A DNA stretch of 5,555 nt, from positions 1-5,555 of the forward strand of contig JAQGHZ010000719.1 of the NCBI GenBank assembly GCA_028291485.1, read 5' to 3'. A model generated the notes under the pieces. It did not search any database, was not told the DNA's origin, and was given only the letters and a program-made list of their open reading frames with translations. Within the stretch, counting starts at the first letter, position 1, and every line of letters begins with the position of its first letter. Origin of the DNA: Rubritepida sp. (GTDB lineage: Bacteria; Pseudomonadota; Alphaproteobacteria; Acetobacterales; Acetobacteraceae). Positions 1 to 5,327 of the stretch are shown piece by piece. Made by a program: the position numbers and the translations under genes.

Positions 1-33
1 GCCCAGGTTGGTGTTCACGGAGTTGAGCGACAT
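1..33 (-). CDS. Flagellin, N-terminal 11 codons only (partial, runs off the window)
   Basis: The reverse strand reads ATG then SLNSVNTNLG up to the window edge. This is the characteristic start of alphaproteobacterial flagellins, whose N-terminal D0 helix begins with a short Ser-Leu/Ile-Asn-Thr-Asn pattern. Flagellin is the exported subunit that polymerises into the flagellar filament. A Shine-Dalgarno-like GAGG (bases 44-47, reverse strand) sits 10 bases before the ATG, which supports the start. Nothing of the body or C-terminus is visible, so length and completeness are unknown. The identification rests on 11 residues only, but the pattern is distinctive. Confidence 0.8.
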   Translation of the reverse strand, partial: MSLNSVNTNLG

Positions 34-421
34 GGGTGTTTTTCCTCGTCTGTCGGCGCCGGCGGAGCGGCGCGGGTGGATGGATCGTGCGGATCAGGCC
101 GCGCGCGCGGAGGCCGGCGCCGAAGGAGGGCGGGCGCGCAGGTGCTTGGGTGTCCGGGATTCCGGTCCGCCGGGACGATCGCTTTTCGCGGTCCATGGGA
201 TGGCCGTTGAGGCAGCCAGTGAGGTGTCCTGCATCCTGCGGGTCCGATCCTGCGTCCCCATGGAATTGGACCCAGGCCGGTTAATGCCCGGCTAACGTCG
301 CGGTGAATCCCGAATCTTTTTGCCGCGGCCACGCCGCCTTGGCAGGCCGCTGAAATGGCACCGCGGATGCCAGGGCTCCGCCCCTCGCGCTCGGCCGCCG
401 GGGACGACAAATCCCTGGGCC
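34..421 (-). promoter_or_regulatory. Long non-coding upstream region of the flagellin gene
   Basis: I find no credible gene in this stretch on either strand; the open frames present have Arg/Pro/Ala-rich, shadow-like translations. It separates the end of the kinase gene from the flagellin start and should hold the flagellin promoter and leader. Visible elements are a CtrA-like box (281-296), three TCCTGC copies (227-232, 234-239, 248-253), and an imperfect inverted repeat between about 241-250 and 262-272 (GGTCC...GGACC arms). I looked for a sigma-54 type GG-N10-GC promoter and a clear sigma-28 promoter and did not find a convincing one. No clear intrinsic terminator for the kinase gene is visible either. 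Confidence 0.5.
281..296. promoter_or_regulatory. Candidate CtrA-type binding box
   Basis: The plus strand reads TTAATGCCCGGCTAAC, which fits the CtrA full-site pattern TTAA-N7-TTAAC at 8 of 9 defined positions (C for T at 292). CtrA is the alphaproteobacterial response regulator that controls flagellar genes in many members of the class. The box lies about 250 bases upstream of the flagellin ATG, rather far for direct activation unless the leader is long. TTAA is rare in such G+C-rich DNA, which makes the match more noteworthy, but a single imperfect site is weak evidence. Confidence 0.35.
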
Positions 422-441
422 TTACTTGTTCAGGAAATCCG

Positions 442-1641
442 TCAGATCGCCAGATTCGCCAGCGGCAGCGTGATCGTCACGATCAGCCCCTGTGGCCGCC
501 AGTCGTAGTCCAGCGCGCCCATGAGCCGCTGGATTACCGTGTCCTGCACCATCACCATGCCGAAGCCCCGCGTCTCCGGTGGCCCCGCGACCGGCGGGCC
601 ACGCTCCTCCGTCCAGCGGAGCGCAAACTCCCCGCCCTGGAACCGCCAGGCGATCTCCACCCGGCCCTCCCGGGTCGCCAGCCCGCCGTATTTGACGGCA
701 TTGGTCGCCAGCTCGTGCAGCACCAGCGCGAGGCCGGACGTCGCCTGCTCGCCGCAGCGCAACGGCACCCCGGACCAGGTGAATCGGTGCGGCGCGCCCG
801 CCGTCGGATCCTCGTGCGGCCGCACGATCTGCTCCACCAGCACCCGCAGGTCCGAGGCGGGGCTGGCAGAGTCGCGCGATCCGCGGCGGACCAGCGAATG
901 CGCCAGAGCCAGGGCCCGCATGCGGCCCGAGATCCTGTCCACCAGATCCTGTTTCGTATCTGCCGTGCGGGCGCTGAGCCGGATCATGCCGTCGACGACG
1001 GAGAACAGGTTCTTCAGCCGACTGCTCATCTCGCGCGCCAGGGTCTCCTGGTCGGCCAGGGCGCGTTGAAGCCGCCCGTCCGACCGCACCATCCGCATGG
1101 CGATGCCAACGAAGCCGGCCAGCTCCGTCATCGCGCGGGCATCGCCGCCGTCGAAATGCCCTTCGGCCCCGGAGACGAGCCAGAGCGTGCCGAACGGCGT
1201 ATCGCCGCCGAGGTTCAGCGGCACCAGCAGGACCTCCGGCATCTGCATCCCGCCTTCGGCGAGCCAGCCGTAGAGCAGCTCCGGGTGCCGCGCGAGGACC
1301 GGCGCGCCACGGTCGAGCGTGACGCCCGACGGGCTGTCGTCGCGCGGCGTGGCCGAATCCTCGAAGGGCGCGAGCAGGCCGCGCACATGGCGCCAGCGGA
1401 AGAGGCCGGGCGGGGGCGTTTCCTGGACGAGGCTGAGTCCGGCGGAGACGGCGCCGGTCATCTCCATCGCGAGGTCGACGAAGCGCGGCAGCACGCGCCC
1501 CGGATGGTCGGCCATCAGCCCGGCCAGTTCCTGGAGCGCGCGCTTCTCGCGCAGGGGATCGTCGCGCTTCGGCGGTCGGCGATCCAGCTCCTCCGTGATG
1601 TAGATTTCGGGCATCGGATCGGGGGGCCGAACCGTTTCCAT
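442..1641 (-). CDS. GAF-HWE family sensor histidine kinase lacking the phosphoacceptor His
   Basis: This 399-residue protein has no transmembrane segment and is predicted to be cytoplasmic. Residues about 35-185 form a GAF-like sensor domain, with the typical stretch GVTLDRGAPVLARHP and a later LVPLNLGG...FGTLWLV. Residues about 195-255 are the dimerisation/H-box region, and 290-395 the HWE-type ATPase domain with N-box LHELATNAVKYG (308-319), W-T-E (343-345), and G-F-G (359-361). HWE kinases pass phosphate from ATP through a histidine to response regulators, often in stress or light signalling. Here the H-box reads EMSSRLKN (204-211), so Ser207 replaces the expected His while flanking residues are kept. 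The ATG at 1641 is chosen over the TTG just before it because GGAG (1651-1654) is 9 bases upstream. The signal sensed and the partner regulator are unknown; no response regulator gene is in the window. Confidence 0.92.
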   Translation of the reverse strand: METVRPPDPMPEIYITEELDRRPPKRDDPLREKRALQELAGLMADHPGRVLPRFVDLAMEMTGAVSAGLSLVQETPPPGLFRWRHVRGLLAPFEDSATPRDDSPSGVTLDRGAPVLARHPELLYGWLAEGGMQMPEVLLVPLNLGGDTPFGTLWLVSGAEGHFDGGDARAMTELAGFVGIAMRMVRSDGRLQRALADQETLAREMSSRLKNLFSVVDGMIRLSARTADTKQDLVDRISGRMRALALAHSLVRRGSRDSASPASDLRVLVEQIVRPHEDPTAGAPHRFTWSGVPLRCGEQATSGLALVLHELATNAVKYGGLATREGRVEIAWRFQGGEFALRWTEERGPPVAGPPETRGFGMVMVQDTVIQRLMGALDYDWRPQGLIVTITLPLANLAI

Positions 1642-1659
1642 CAAGCTCTTCTCCAGGCC

Positions 1660-1681
1660 GCCCCCGCGCGAAAGCGGGGGC
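1660..1681 (-). other. G+C-rich hairpin next to the kinase ribosome binding site
   Basis: An 8-bp perfect stem (gcccccgc, 1660-1667, pairing with gcgggggc, 1674-1681) encloses a 6-base loop. On the minus strand it lies between the T-run of the preceding terminator and the kinase Shine-Dalgarno (GGAG, 1651-1654), ending only five bases from it. It is not followed by a T-run in either direction, so it is not a classic terminator itself. It could influence translation or stability of the kinase message, which is inference. Confidence 0.6.
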
Positions 1682-1682
1682 G

Positions 1683-1715
1683 AAAAAAAACCGGGGAGGG
1701 CGGCGCCCTCCCCGG
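1683..1715 (-). terminator. Rho-independent terminator of the small secreted-protein gene
   Basis: On the minus strand a perfect 11-bp stem (ccggggagggc / gccctccccgg, arms 1705-1715 and 1691-1701) with a 3-base loop is followed directly by eight T residues (1690-1683). It begins 21 bases after the TAA of the 147-residue protein gene. Orientation is clear: on the plus strand the run is A and precedes the stem. This is the strongest terminator in the window. Confidence 0.93.
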
Positions 1716-1736
1716 TCTTCAGGACGCCCGACTCGA

Positions 1737-2180
1737 TTACGCGCCGCCGAGCGCCATTTCAATCTGCTGCATCGCGCCGTTGCGGTCGCGGTTGCGCAGC
1801 GCCTCGCGGGCGCCGGAGATCGCACTCAGGCGCGGCCAGGCCGCCGGCTGGCCCGCACGGTCAGGCTCCGTGCTGCGGCTGAGCATGCGGGTCTCGGCGC
1901 GTTCCAGGAACTCGTTGGCCTGGCCGAGCTGGCCGCGGCCGATCGCGGCCTTGGCCTGCATCAGCCAGTCGCGCACGCCGCGCGCTTCAATCTCGTCGGC
2001 AGTGGCGCCGTCGCGGTTTTGCATCGGGACGGAGGGCGGGCCGGGGTTGCGGCGCTGGCGTTCCATCTCGGTGAGGGAATCGCTGCGGCCGGGGGGCGCG
2101 TTTTGCTTCATCTGCGCCAGGGCGGGGGTGGCCAGCAGAACAGTGCCAAGGGCACAGGTGAGCCAGGTGCTTTTTCGCAT
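1737..2180 (-). CDS. Small secreted protein of unknown function
   Basis: The 147-residue product is not a family I recognise by name. Residues 1-22 form a clear Sec signal peptide: positive MRK, a hydrophobic core, and an A-L-A cleavage site before Gln23, so the mature protein is likely periplasmic. Residues 23-60 are low in hydrophobics and rich in Pro, Gln, Arg and Asn, and probably disordered. Two helical, Ala/Glu-rich segments follow (about 73-100 and 121-144) with similar spacing of Ala and Leu, suggestive of a small helical-repeat fold like half a TPR pair. No Cys is present after the signal peptide. The ATG is supported by a near-perfect GAGGAG (2188-2193) seven bases upstream. The gene ends just before a strong terminator, so it looks like a single-gene unit or the last gene of one. 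Confidence 0.85.
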   Translation of the reverse strand: MRKSTWLTCALGTVLLATPALAQMKQNAPPGRSDSLTEMERQRRNPGPPSVPMQNRDGATADEIEARGVRDWLMQAKAAIGRGQLGQANEFLERAETRMLSRSTEPDRAGQPAAWPRLSAISGAREALRNRDRNGAMQQIEMALGGA

Positions 2181-2337
2181 GTTGGGTCTCCTCAAGGAAA
2201 TCGGCACCCGGACGCGTTGCCTTGCCCGGGTTGGGGGGAGCCGGTCGCGACCGGCCATGGGCGCGCCGCGATGGACGTGCTCCGCCTGATGGAGCGGATG
2301 CGTCATGAACGTTCGGGGAGAGGGTAGGTTGCGGCCT
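2181..2337. promoter_or_regulatory. Upstream region of the small secreted-protein gene, with a 14-bp palindrome
   Basis: No gene is supportable here. A perfect palindrome, ccggtcgcgaccgg (2241-2254), sits 61-74 bases upstream of the ATG; it could be an operator or a 5-bp stem with a CGCG loop. An 8-bp palindrome GAACGTTC lies at 2308-2315. I do not see a confident -35/-10 pair. The region follows the vapC remnant and probably contains the promoter of the secreted-protein gene unless that gene is read through from uppP. Confidence 0.35.
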
Positions 2338-2526
2338 GCAGCGCCGTCCGATGCCAGGGGCGTCGAAGAGCGGCCCGCTGGAGACGAGGATCAGCTGGTC
2401 TGCAGGGCCTGGCCGATCAGCATGCGGTCGAAGGGTCGCGGTGCAGCCCCGGGGCTGGCCGCCCGCCAGCTGCCCGTGACGGAGCCAGATGGGCCGCAGC
2501 GAAAATCCCTCCCCCGCCTCTACCAC
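2338..2526 (-). pseudogene. Remnant of a VapC-family PIN-domain toxin gene (C-terminal half, frameshifted)
   Basis: Reading the minus strand across three frames reconstructs the C-terminal half of a VapC-type toxin. The pieces in order are GFSLRPIWLRHGQLAG (about 2508-2461), LHRDP (2446-2433), FDRMLIGQALQT (2432-2397) and LILVSSGPLFDAPGI (2394-2350). In intact VapC proteins these form one run of the type '...LPPLHRDPFDRMLIAQAL..GL.LVSSD..FD.YGV'. Frame changes occur near 2458, 2433 and 2396, and a TGA (2391-2393) follows in the third frame. The conserved Asp of HRDP is kept, but the later Asp of the SSD motif is Gly. The N-terminal half is gone; the remnant begins only 21 bases past the uppP stop. 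VapC toxins are Mg-dependent RNases normally paired with a VapB antitoxin, and no vapB is visible. The gene is dead in this form. Confidence 0.72.
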
Positions 2527-2547
2527 GGCTCCGCCGCCGTCCGGGAA

Positions 2548-3339
2548 TCACCCCAGCAGCAGCACCGCCAGCATCACGACGCCGAGCGCGATCCGGTACC
2601 AGCCGAAAGGCGTGAAACCGATCCGCCCGATCACGGCCAGCACCGCCTTCACCGTGACCAGCGCCACGACGAAGGCCGTCACGAAACCGACCGCGATCAG
2701 CGACATGCCGTCGAAGGAGAGTTCGTTCCGCGCCTTCAGCAGCGAATAGGCCGTGGCCGCGAGCATGGTCGGGATCGCGAGGATGAAGCTGAACTCCGCC
2801 GCCGTCTTCCGGTCCACGCCGCAGAGCAGCGCGGTGATGATGGTGGCACCGGAGCGCGAGGTGCCCGGGATCATCGCCAGCGCCTGGCCGAAGCCGACCA
2901 GCACGGCGGCGAGCGGGCCGATCTCGGGGACGGAGTGGATGCTGGGCGTGGGCATGGCACGCTCGATCGCGATGATGGCGATGCCACCCAGGATCAGCGC
3001 CACGCAGACCACATAGGGGTTGAAGAGCAGCGCGGTGATCGTGCCGTGCAGCGTCCCGCCGATGATCATCGCCGGCAGGAAGGCGAGGAGGATGTTGGTC
3101 GCGAAGTAGCGCTGCGGCGTGCGCGGGCGCCACATGTGGCTGATCACGTCGAGCAGCTTCGGCCAGAAGACCACGACCACTGCCAGGATGGCGCCGAGCT
3201 GGATGGATATCTCGAAGACTTTTCCGGGCGGTCCCTCGAAGCCGAGCAGCCGGCCGAACAGAATCAGGTGGCCCGTGGAGGAGATGGGCAGGAACTCGGT
3301 GAGCCCTTCGATCAGGCCCATGAGGAAAGCGTCGAACAT
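2548..3339 (-). CDS. uppP: Undecaprenyl-diphosphate phosphatase (UppP/BacA)
   Basis: This 263-residue polytopic inner-membrane enzyme dephosphorylates undecaprenyl diphosphate, recycling the lipid carrier for peptidoglycan and surface polysaccharides; overexpression of the family gives bacitracin resistance. The first signature, EGLTEFLPISSTGHL (11-25), carries the catalytic glutamates (Glu11, Glu15) and His24. The second, PGTSRSGAT (158-166), carries the essential Arg162. Several hydrophobic spans follow the usual pattern, including 48-58, 83-95, 109-124, 142-156, 214-237 and 249-263. Length is normal for the family. The ATG is preceded by GGAAGGA (3347-3353) at seven bases; this Shine-Dalgarno lies inside the end of proB, whose stop is three bases before this start, so the two genes are probably translationally coupled. 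No clear terminator follows. Confidence 0.97.
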   Translation of the reverse strand: MFDAFLMGLIEGLTEFLPISSTGHLILFGRLLGFEGPPGKVFEISIQLGAILAVVVVFWPKLLDVISHMWRPRTPQRYFATNILLAFLPAMIIGGTLHGTITALLFNPYVVCVALILGGIAIIAIERAMPTPSIHSVPEIGPLAAVLVGFGQALAMIPGTSRSGATIITALLCGVDRKTAAEFSFILAIPTMLAATAYSLLKARNELSFDGMSLIAVGFVTAFVVALVTVKAVLAVIGRIGFTPFGWYRIALGVVMLAVLLLG

Positions 3340-3342
3340 TCC

Positions 3343-4614
3343 TTATCCTTCCGGTTTGTCTGCGGCCGATTGACGGCCGGCTTCGCCGGACCGATCGGAT
3401 GTTGGCTGCGCGACCGAATCACGGCCGGCTTCGCCGGACCGATCGGACGTTGGCTGCGCGGCCGATTCACGGCCGGCTTCGCCGGACCGATCGGACGCGA
3501 GAACCAGATCGTCGCGGTGGATGAGCTCGTCGCGGCCGCGCCAGCCGAGCAGCGCCTCGATCTCCGCGCTGCGGTGGCCGGCGATGCGCGTGGCGTCCGC
3601 CGCGTCGTAGGCGGACAGGCCGCGCGCCAGCTCGCGCCCCGCCTCGTCCTGCACGCTGACGGCATCGCCGCGCGAGAAATCGCCCGTCACCGCGCGCACG
3701 CCCGCCGGCAGCAGCGAACCGCCGCGCAGCAGCGCCCTCGCCGCGCCGGGATCCACCGTCAGAGCGCCATGCGGCTGCAGCGAGCCGCCGATCCAGCGCT
3801 TGCGCGCCGTCCGGCCCTCGGGCGAGGCCAGGAACCAGGTGCAGCGCTCGCCGGCTTCCAGCCGTGCCAGCGGATGCGGCGCATGGCCGAGCGCGATCGC
3901 CATGGCGCAGCCCGCGCCCGTGGCGATGCGGGCCGCGATCAGCTTGGTCCGCATGCCGCCGGAGGAGTAGCCGGGGGGCGGGTCGCCGCCCATGGCCATG
4001 ATCTCGTCGGTGAGGCGCTCCACCACCGGCAGGTGCGCGGCGGCGGGGTCCTTGCGGGGATCCGCGGTGTAGAGGCCGTCGATGTCGGAGAACAGGATCA
4101 GCGCGTCGGCCGCGATCATCTCGGCCACGCGGGCGGCCAGGCGGTCGTTGTCGCCGAAGCGGATCTCGGCGGTGGCGACCGTGTCGTTCTCGTTGATGAC
4201 CGGCACGCAGCCGAGTTCGGCCAGCGTCGCCAGCGTGGCGCGGGCGTTGAGGTAGCGGCGGCGGTCCTCGCTGTCCTCCAGCGTCAGGAGCAGCTGCGCG
4301 GCCTGCAGCCCATGGGCGGAGAGCGCGTGGTCCCAGGCGCCGGCCAGCCGGATCTGGCCGACGGCGGCGGCGGCCTGCTTCTCCTCCAGCTTCAGCACCT
4401 TGCGCGTCAGCCCGAGTGTCCCACGCGCCAGCGCCACCGCGCCGGAAGAGACCACCACCACCTCGACGCCCCGCGCCCGCAGCGCCGCGATGTCGGCCGC
4501 GACGGAATCGAGCCAGGCCAGCCGCGGCTCCGCCTTCTCCACCAGGAGGGCGGAACCGATCTTGACGACGATGCGTCTGGCCTGGGCGAGAGAAAAGGGG
4601 ACGAGCGGTGACAT
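3343..4614 (-). CDS. proB: Glutamate 5-kinase (gamma-glutamyl kinase) with a repetitive C-terminal extension
   Basis: ProB phosphorylates glutamate to gamma-glutamyl phosphate, the committed and proline-inhibited step of proline synthesis, in the cytoplasm. The amino-acid-kinase domain spans about 14-260: VVKIGSALL (16-24, Lys18 for ATP), VVSSGAVA (54-61), LNARAT (122-127), PVINENDTVATAEI (138-151), FGDNDRLAA (153-161), DIDGLYTADPR (177-187) and SSGGMRTKL (217-225). A PUA domain follows (about 283-372), with SLLPAGVRAVTGDFSRGD and a final IHRDDLVLA (365-373). Normal family members end about here (E. coli has 367 residues); residues 374-423 are an extra tail of three 16-residue units beginning SDRSGEAGR. 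The enzyme core looks intact. The ATG at 4614 leaves the usual short lead before the first strand; only a weak AGAGA Shine-Dalgarno (4624-4628) precedes it. proA and obg, common neighbours in other bacteria, are not adjacent; uppP follows. Confidence 0.97.
   Translation of the reverse strand: MSPLVPFSLAQARRIVVKIGSALLVEKAEPRLAWLDSVAADIAALRARGVEVVVVSSGAVALARGTLGLTRKVLKLEEKQAAAAVGQIRLAGAWDHALSAHGLQAAQLLLTLEDSEDRRRYLNARATLATLAELGCVPVINENDTVATAEIRFGDNDRLAARVAEMIAADALILFSDIDGLYTADPRKDPAAAHLPVVERLTDEIMAMGGDPPPGYSSGGMRTKLIAARIATGAGCAMAIALGHAPHPLARLEAGERCTWFLASPEGRTARKRWIGGSLQPHGALTVDPGAARALLRGGSLLPAGVRAVTGDFSRGDAVSVQDEAGRELARGLSAYDAADATRIAGHRSAEIEALLGWRGRDELIHRDDLVLASDRSGEAGRESAAQPTSDRSGEAGRDSVAQPTSDRSGEAGRQSAADKPEG
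3352..3495. repeat. Three-copy 48-bp tandem repeat inside the 3' end of proB
   Basis: An identical 27-base core occurs at 3373-3399, 3421-3447 and 3469-3495, exactly 48 bases apart. The 21-base segments between cores are also similar (3400-3420 versus 3448-3468), and a partial match precedes the first core (3352-3372). Each core holds a small hairpin (ccggc-ttc-gccgg) and the palindrome ccgatcgg. In the proB frame (minus strand) each core encodes SDRSGEAGR, and the period of 48 keeps the frame. The variable residue after the core is Glu, Asp or Gln in the three copies. Confidence 0.97.
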
Positions 4615-4697
4615 GGCGGCGCGTCTCTGCGGGTTTTGGCCGCCGGGAGCAAGACACCCCCTCGTTACATGCCATTCGGTTTCCTAGTCTGGGCCCC
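4615..4697. promoter_or_regulatory. Divergent proB/yjbF intergenic region
   Basis: These 83 bases separate two divergent starts, so they should hold both promoters unless one extends into a gene. I cannot assign either with confidence. On the plus strand TAGTCT (4685-4690) is a weak -10-like hexamer seven bases before the lipoprotein ATG, which would imply a leaderless or nearly leaderless transcript; no purine-rich Shine-Dalgarno precedes that ATG. On the minus strand TTGCTC (4648-4653) is a possible -35 for proB, without a good -10. Confidence 0.35.
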
Positions 4698-5327
4698 ATG
4701 CGCGTGATGCTCCTCCTTCTCCTGGTTTCGCTCTCGGCCTGCGGCCGGAACTCGCCCCTCGCCGAGGTCACGCGCCTCTTCGACGGCAGCGAGCGCGAGC
4801 CGGACCGCCTCGCCATCGCCGAGGCCGAGAGCGAGGAGGATGGCGACGGGCCGCAGGTCCGCTTCGCGCTGGGCCGCCGCACCGCCAATGCCGTGCTCAT
4901 CCAGCAGCAGGGCGAGCGCCGCATGTGGCGCGCCCCCGGCGGCGTGGTGGTCGCGACCGACGGGCGGCGCGTGGTGGCCACGGCGGGACTGCCGCAGATC
5001 GTCATGGCCACCCGCTTCGACGGGCCAGACCCGCTCGACGATCCCCGCGCGCTGCTGGAGCGCAGCGCCGAGGTGCGGCGGCTGGTGGATGTCTCGGGCG
5101 CCTCGCGCGATCCGGAGACGATGCGCTTCGGCGTCGCCTTCGACTGCCGCCTGCGCGCCAACCGCACCGAGGAGGGGATGATCCTGGTGGAGGAGCGCTG
5201 CCGCGTGCGGGGATTTTCGCCCGTCACGAACCGCTTCTGGGCCAGCGCGGAGACCGGGCTGGTGGGCTTCGCGGAACAGTGGGTCGGGCCGGGGATGGGG
5301 CCGCTCAGCCTGGATTTCGAGCCTTAA
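4698..5327 (+). CDS. YjbF/GfcB-like outer-membrane lipoprotein
   Basis: The 209-residue product starts with a short lipoprotein signal: MRVMLLLLLVSLSAC, with lipobox L-S-A-C and Cys15 as the lipid-modified residue. The body resembles the YjbF/GfcB family of exopolysaccharide or group 4 capsule lipoproteins: a region ATAGLPQIVMATRFDGPDPL (94-113) matching the family's 'TRGLP..ATR....DPL' pattern, and a C-terminal part with VEERCRV (164-170), a Phe-Trp pair and TGLVGFAEQWVGPGMGPL (186-203). Cys150 and Cys168 could form a disulfide. In E. coli, yjbF lies in the yjbEFGH operon; here no partner gene is visible, since the 228 bases after the stop contain an inverted-repeat element and no clear gene. 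It is divergent from proB. The ATG is the only one that gives a signal peptide at the N-terminus; no Shine-Dalgarno is evident. Family assignment is from remembered pattern, so moderately sure. Confidence 0.8.
   Translation: MRVMLLLLLVSLSACGRNSPLAEVTRLFDGSEREPDRLAIAEAESEEDGDGPQVRFALGRRTANAVLIQQQGERRMWRAPGGVVVATDGRRVVATAGLPQIVMATRFDGPDPLDDPRALLERSAEVRRLVDVSGASRDPETMRFGVAFDCRLRANRTEEGMILVEERCRVRGFSPVTNRFWASAETGLVGFAEQWVGPGMGPLSLDFEP

Noticed and set aside
34..421. Sigma-54 or sigma-28 flagellin promoter
   Set aside because: I searched the minus strand for GG-N10-GC and for sigma-28-like elements and found no match good enough to report.
1642..1644. TTG as the kinase start codon, one codon before the ATG
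   Set aside because: The ATG at 1641 has the better spacing (9 bases) from GGAG and is the preferred codon; the difference is one residue.
355..2289. 644-codon open frame on the plus strand
   Set aside because: It runs antisense across the kinase and the secreted-protein gene, has an Arg/Pro/His-rich composition with no family motif, and owes its openness to high G+C. The minus-strand genes show clear domains and ribosome sites.
2257..2327. Short plus-strand reading frame encoding MDVLRLMERMRHERSGRG
   Set aside because: It is 18 codons, has no convincing ribosome site, and nothing else supports it.
3373..3495. CRISPR-like array (27-base repeats with 21-base spacers)
   Set aside because: There are only three copies, the 'spacers' are similar to each other, the unit is a tandem repeat in the proB frame, and no cas gene is present.
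2305..4611. 768-codon open frame on the plus strand
   Set aside because: It is antisense to uppP and proB, both unmistakable. The translation is low-complexity (Arg, Asp, Gln, His) and matches no known family.
3467..5227. 586-codon minus-strand open frame
   Set aside because: It is an out-of-frame reading of proB plus the antisense of the lipoprotein gene; its Ser/Arg-rich sequence shows no domain.
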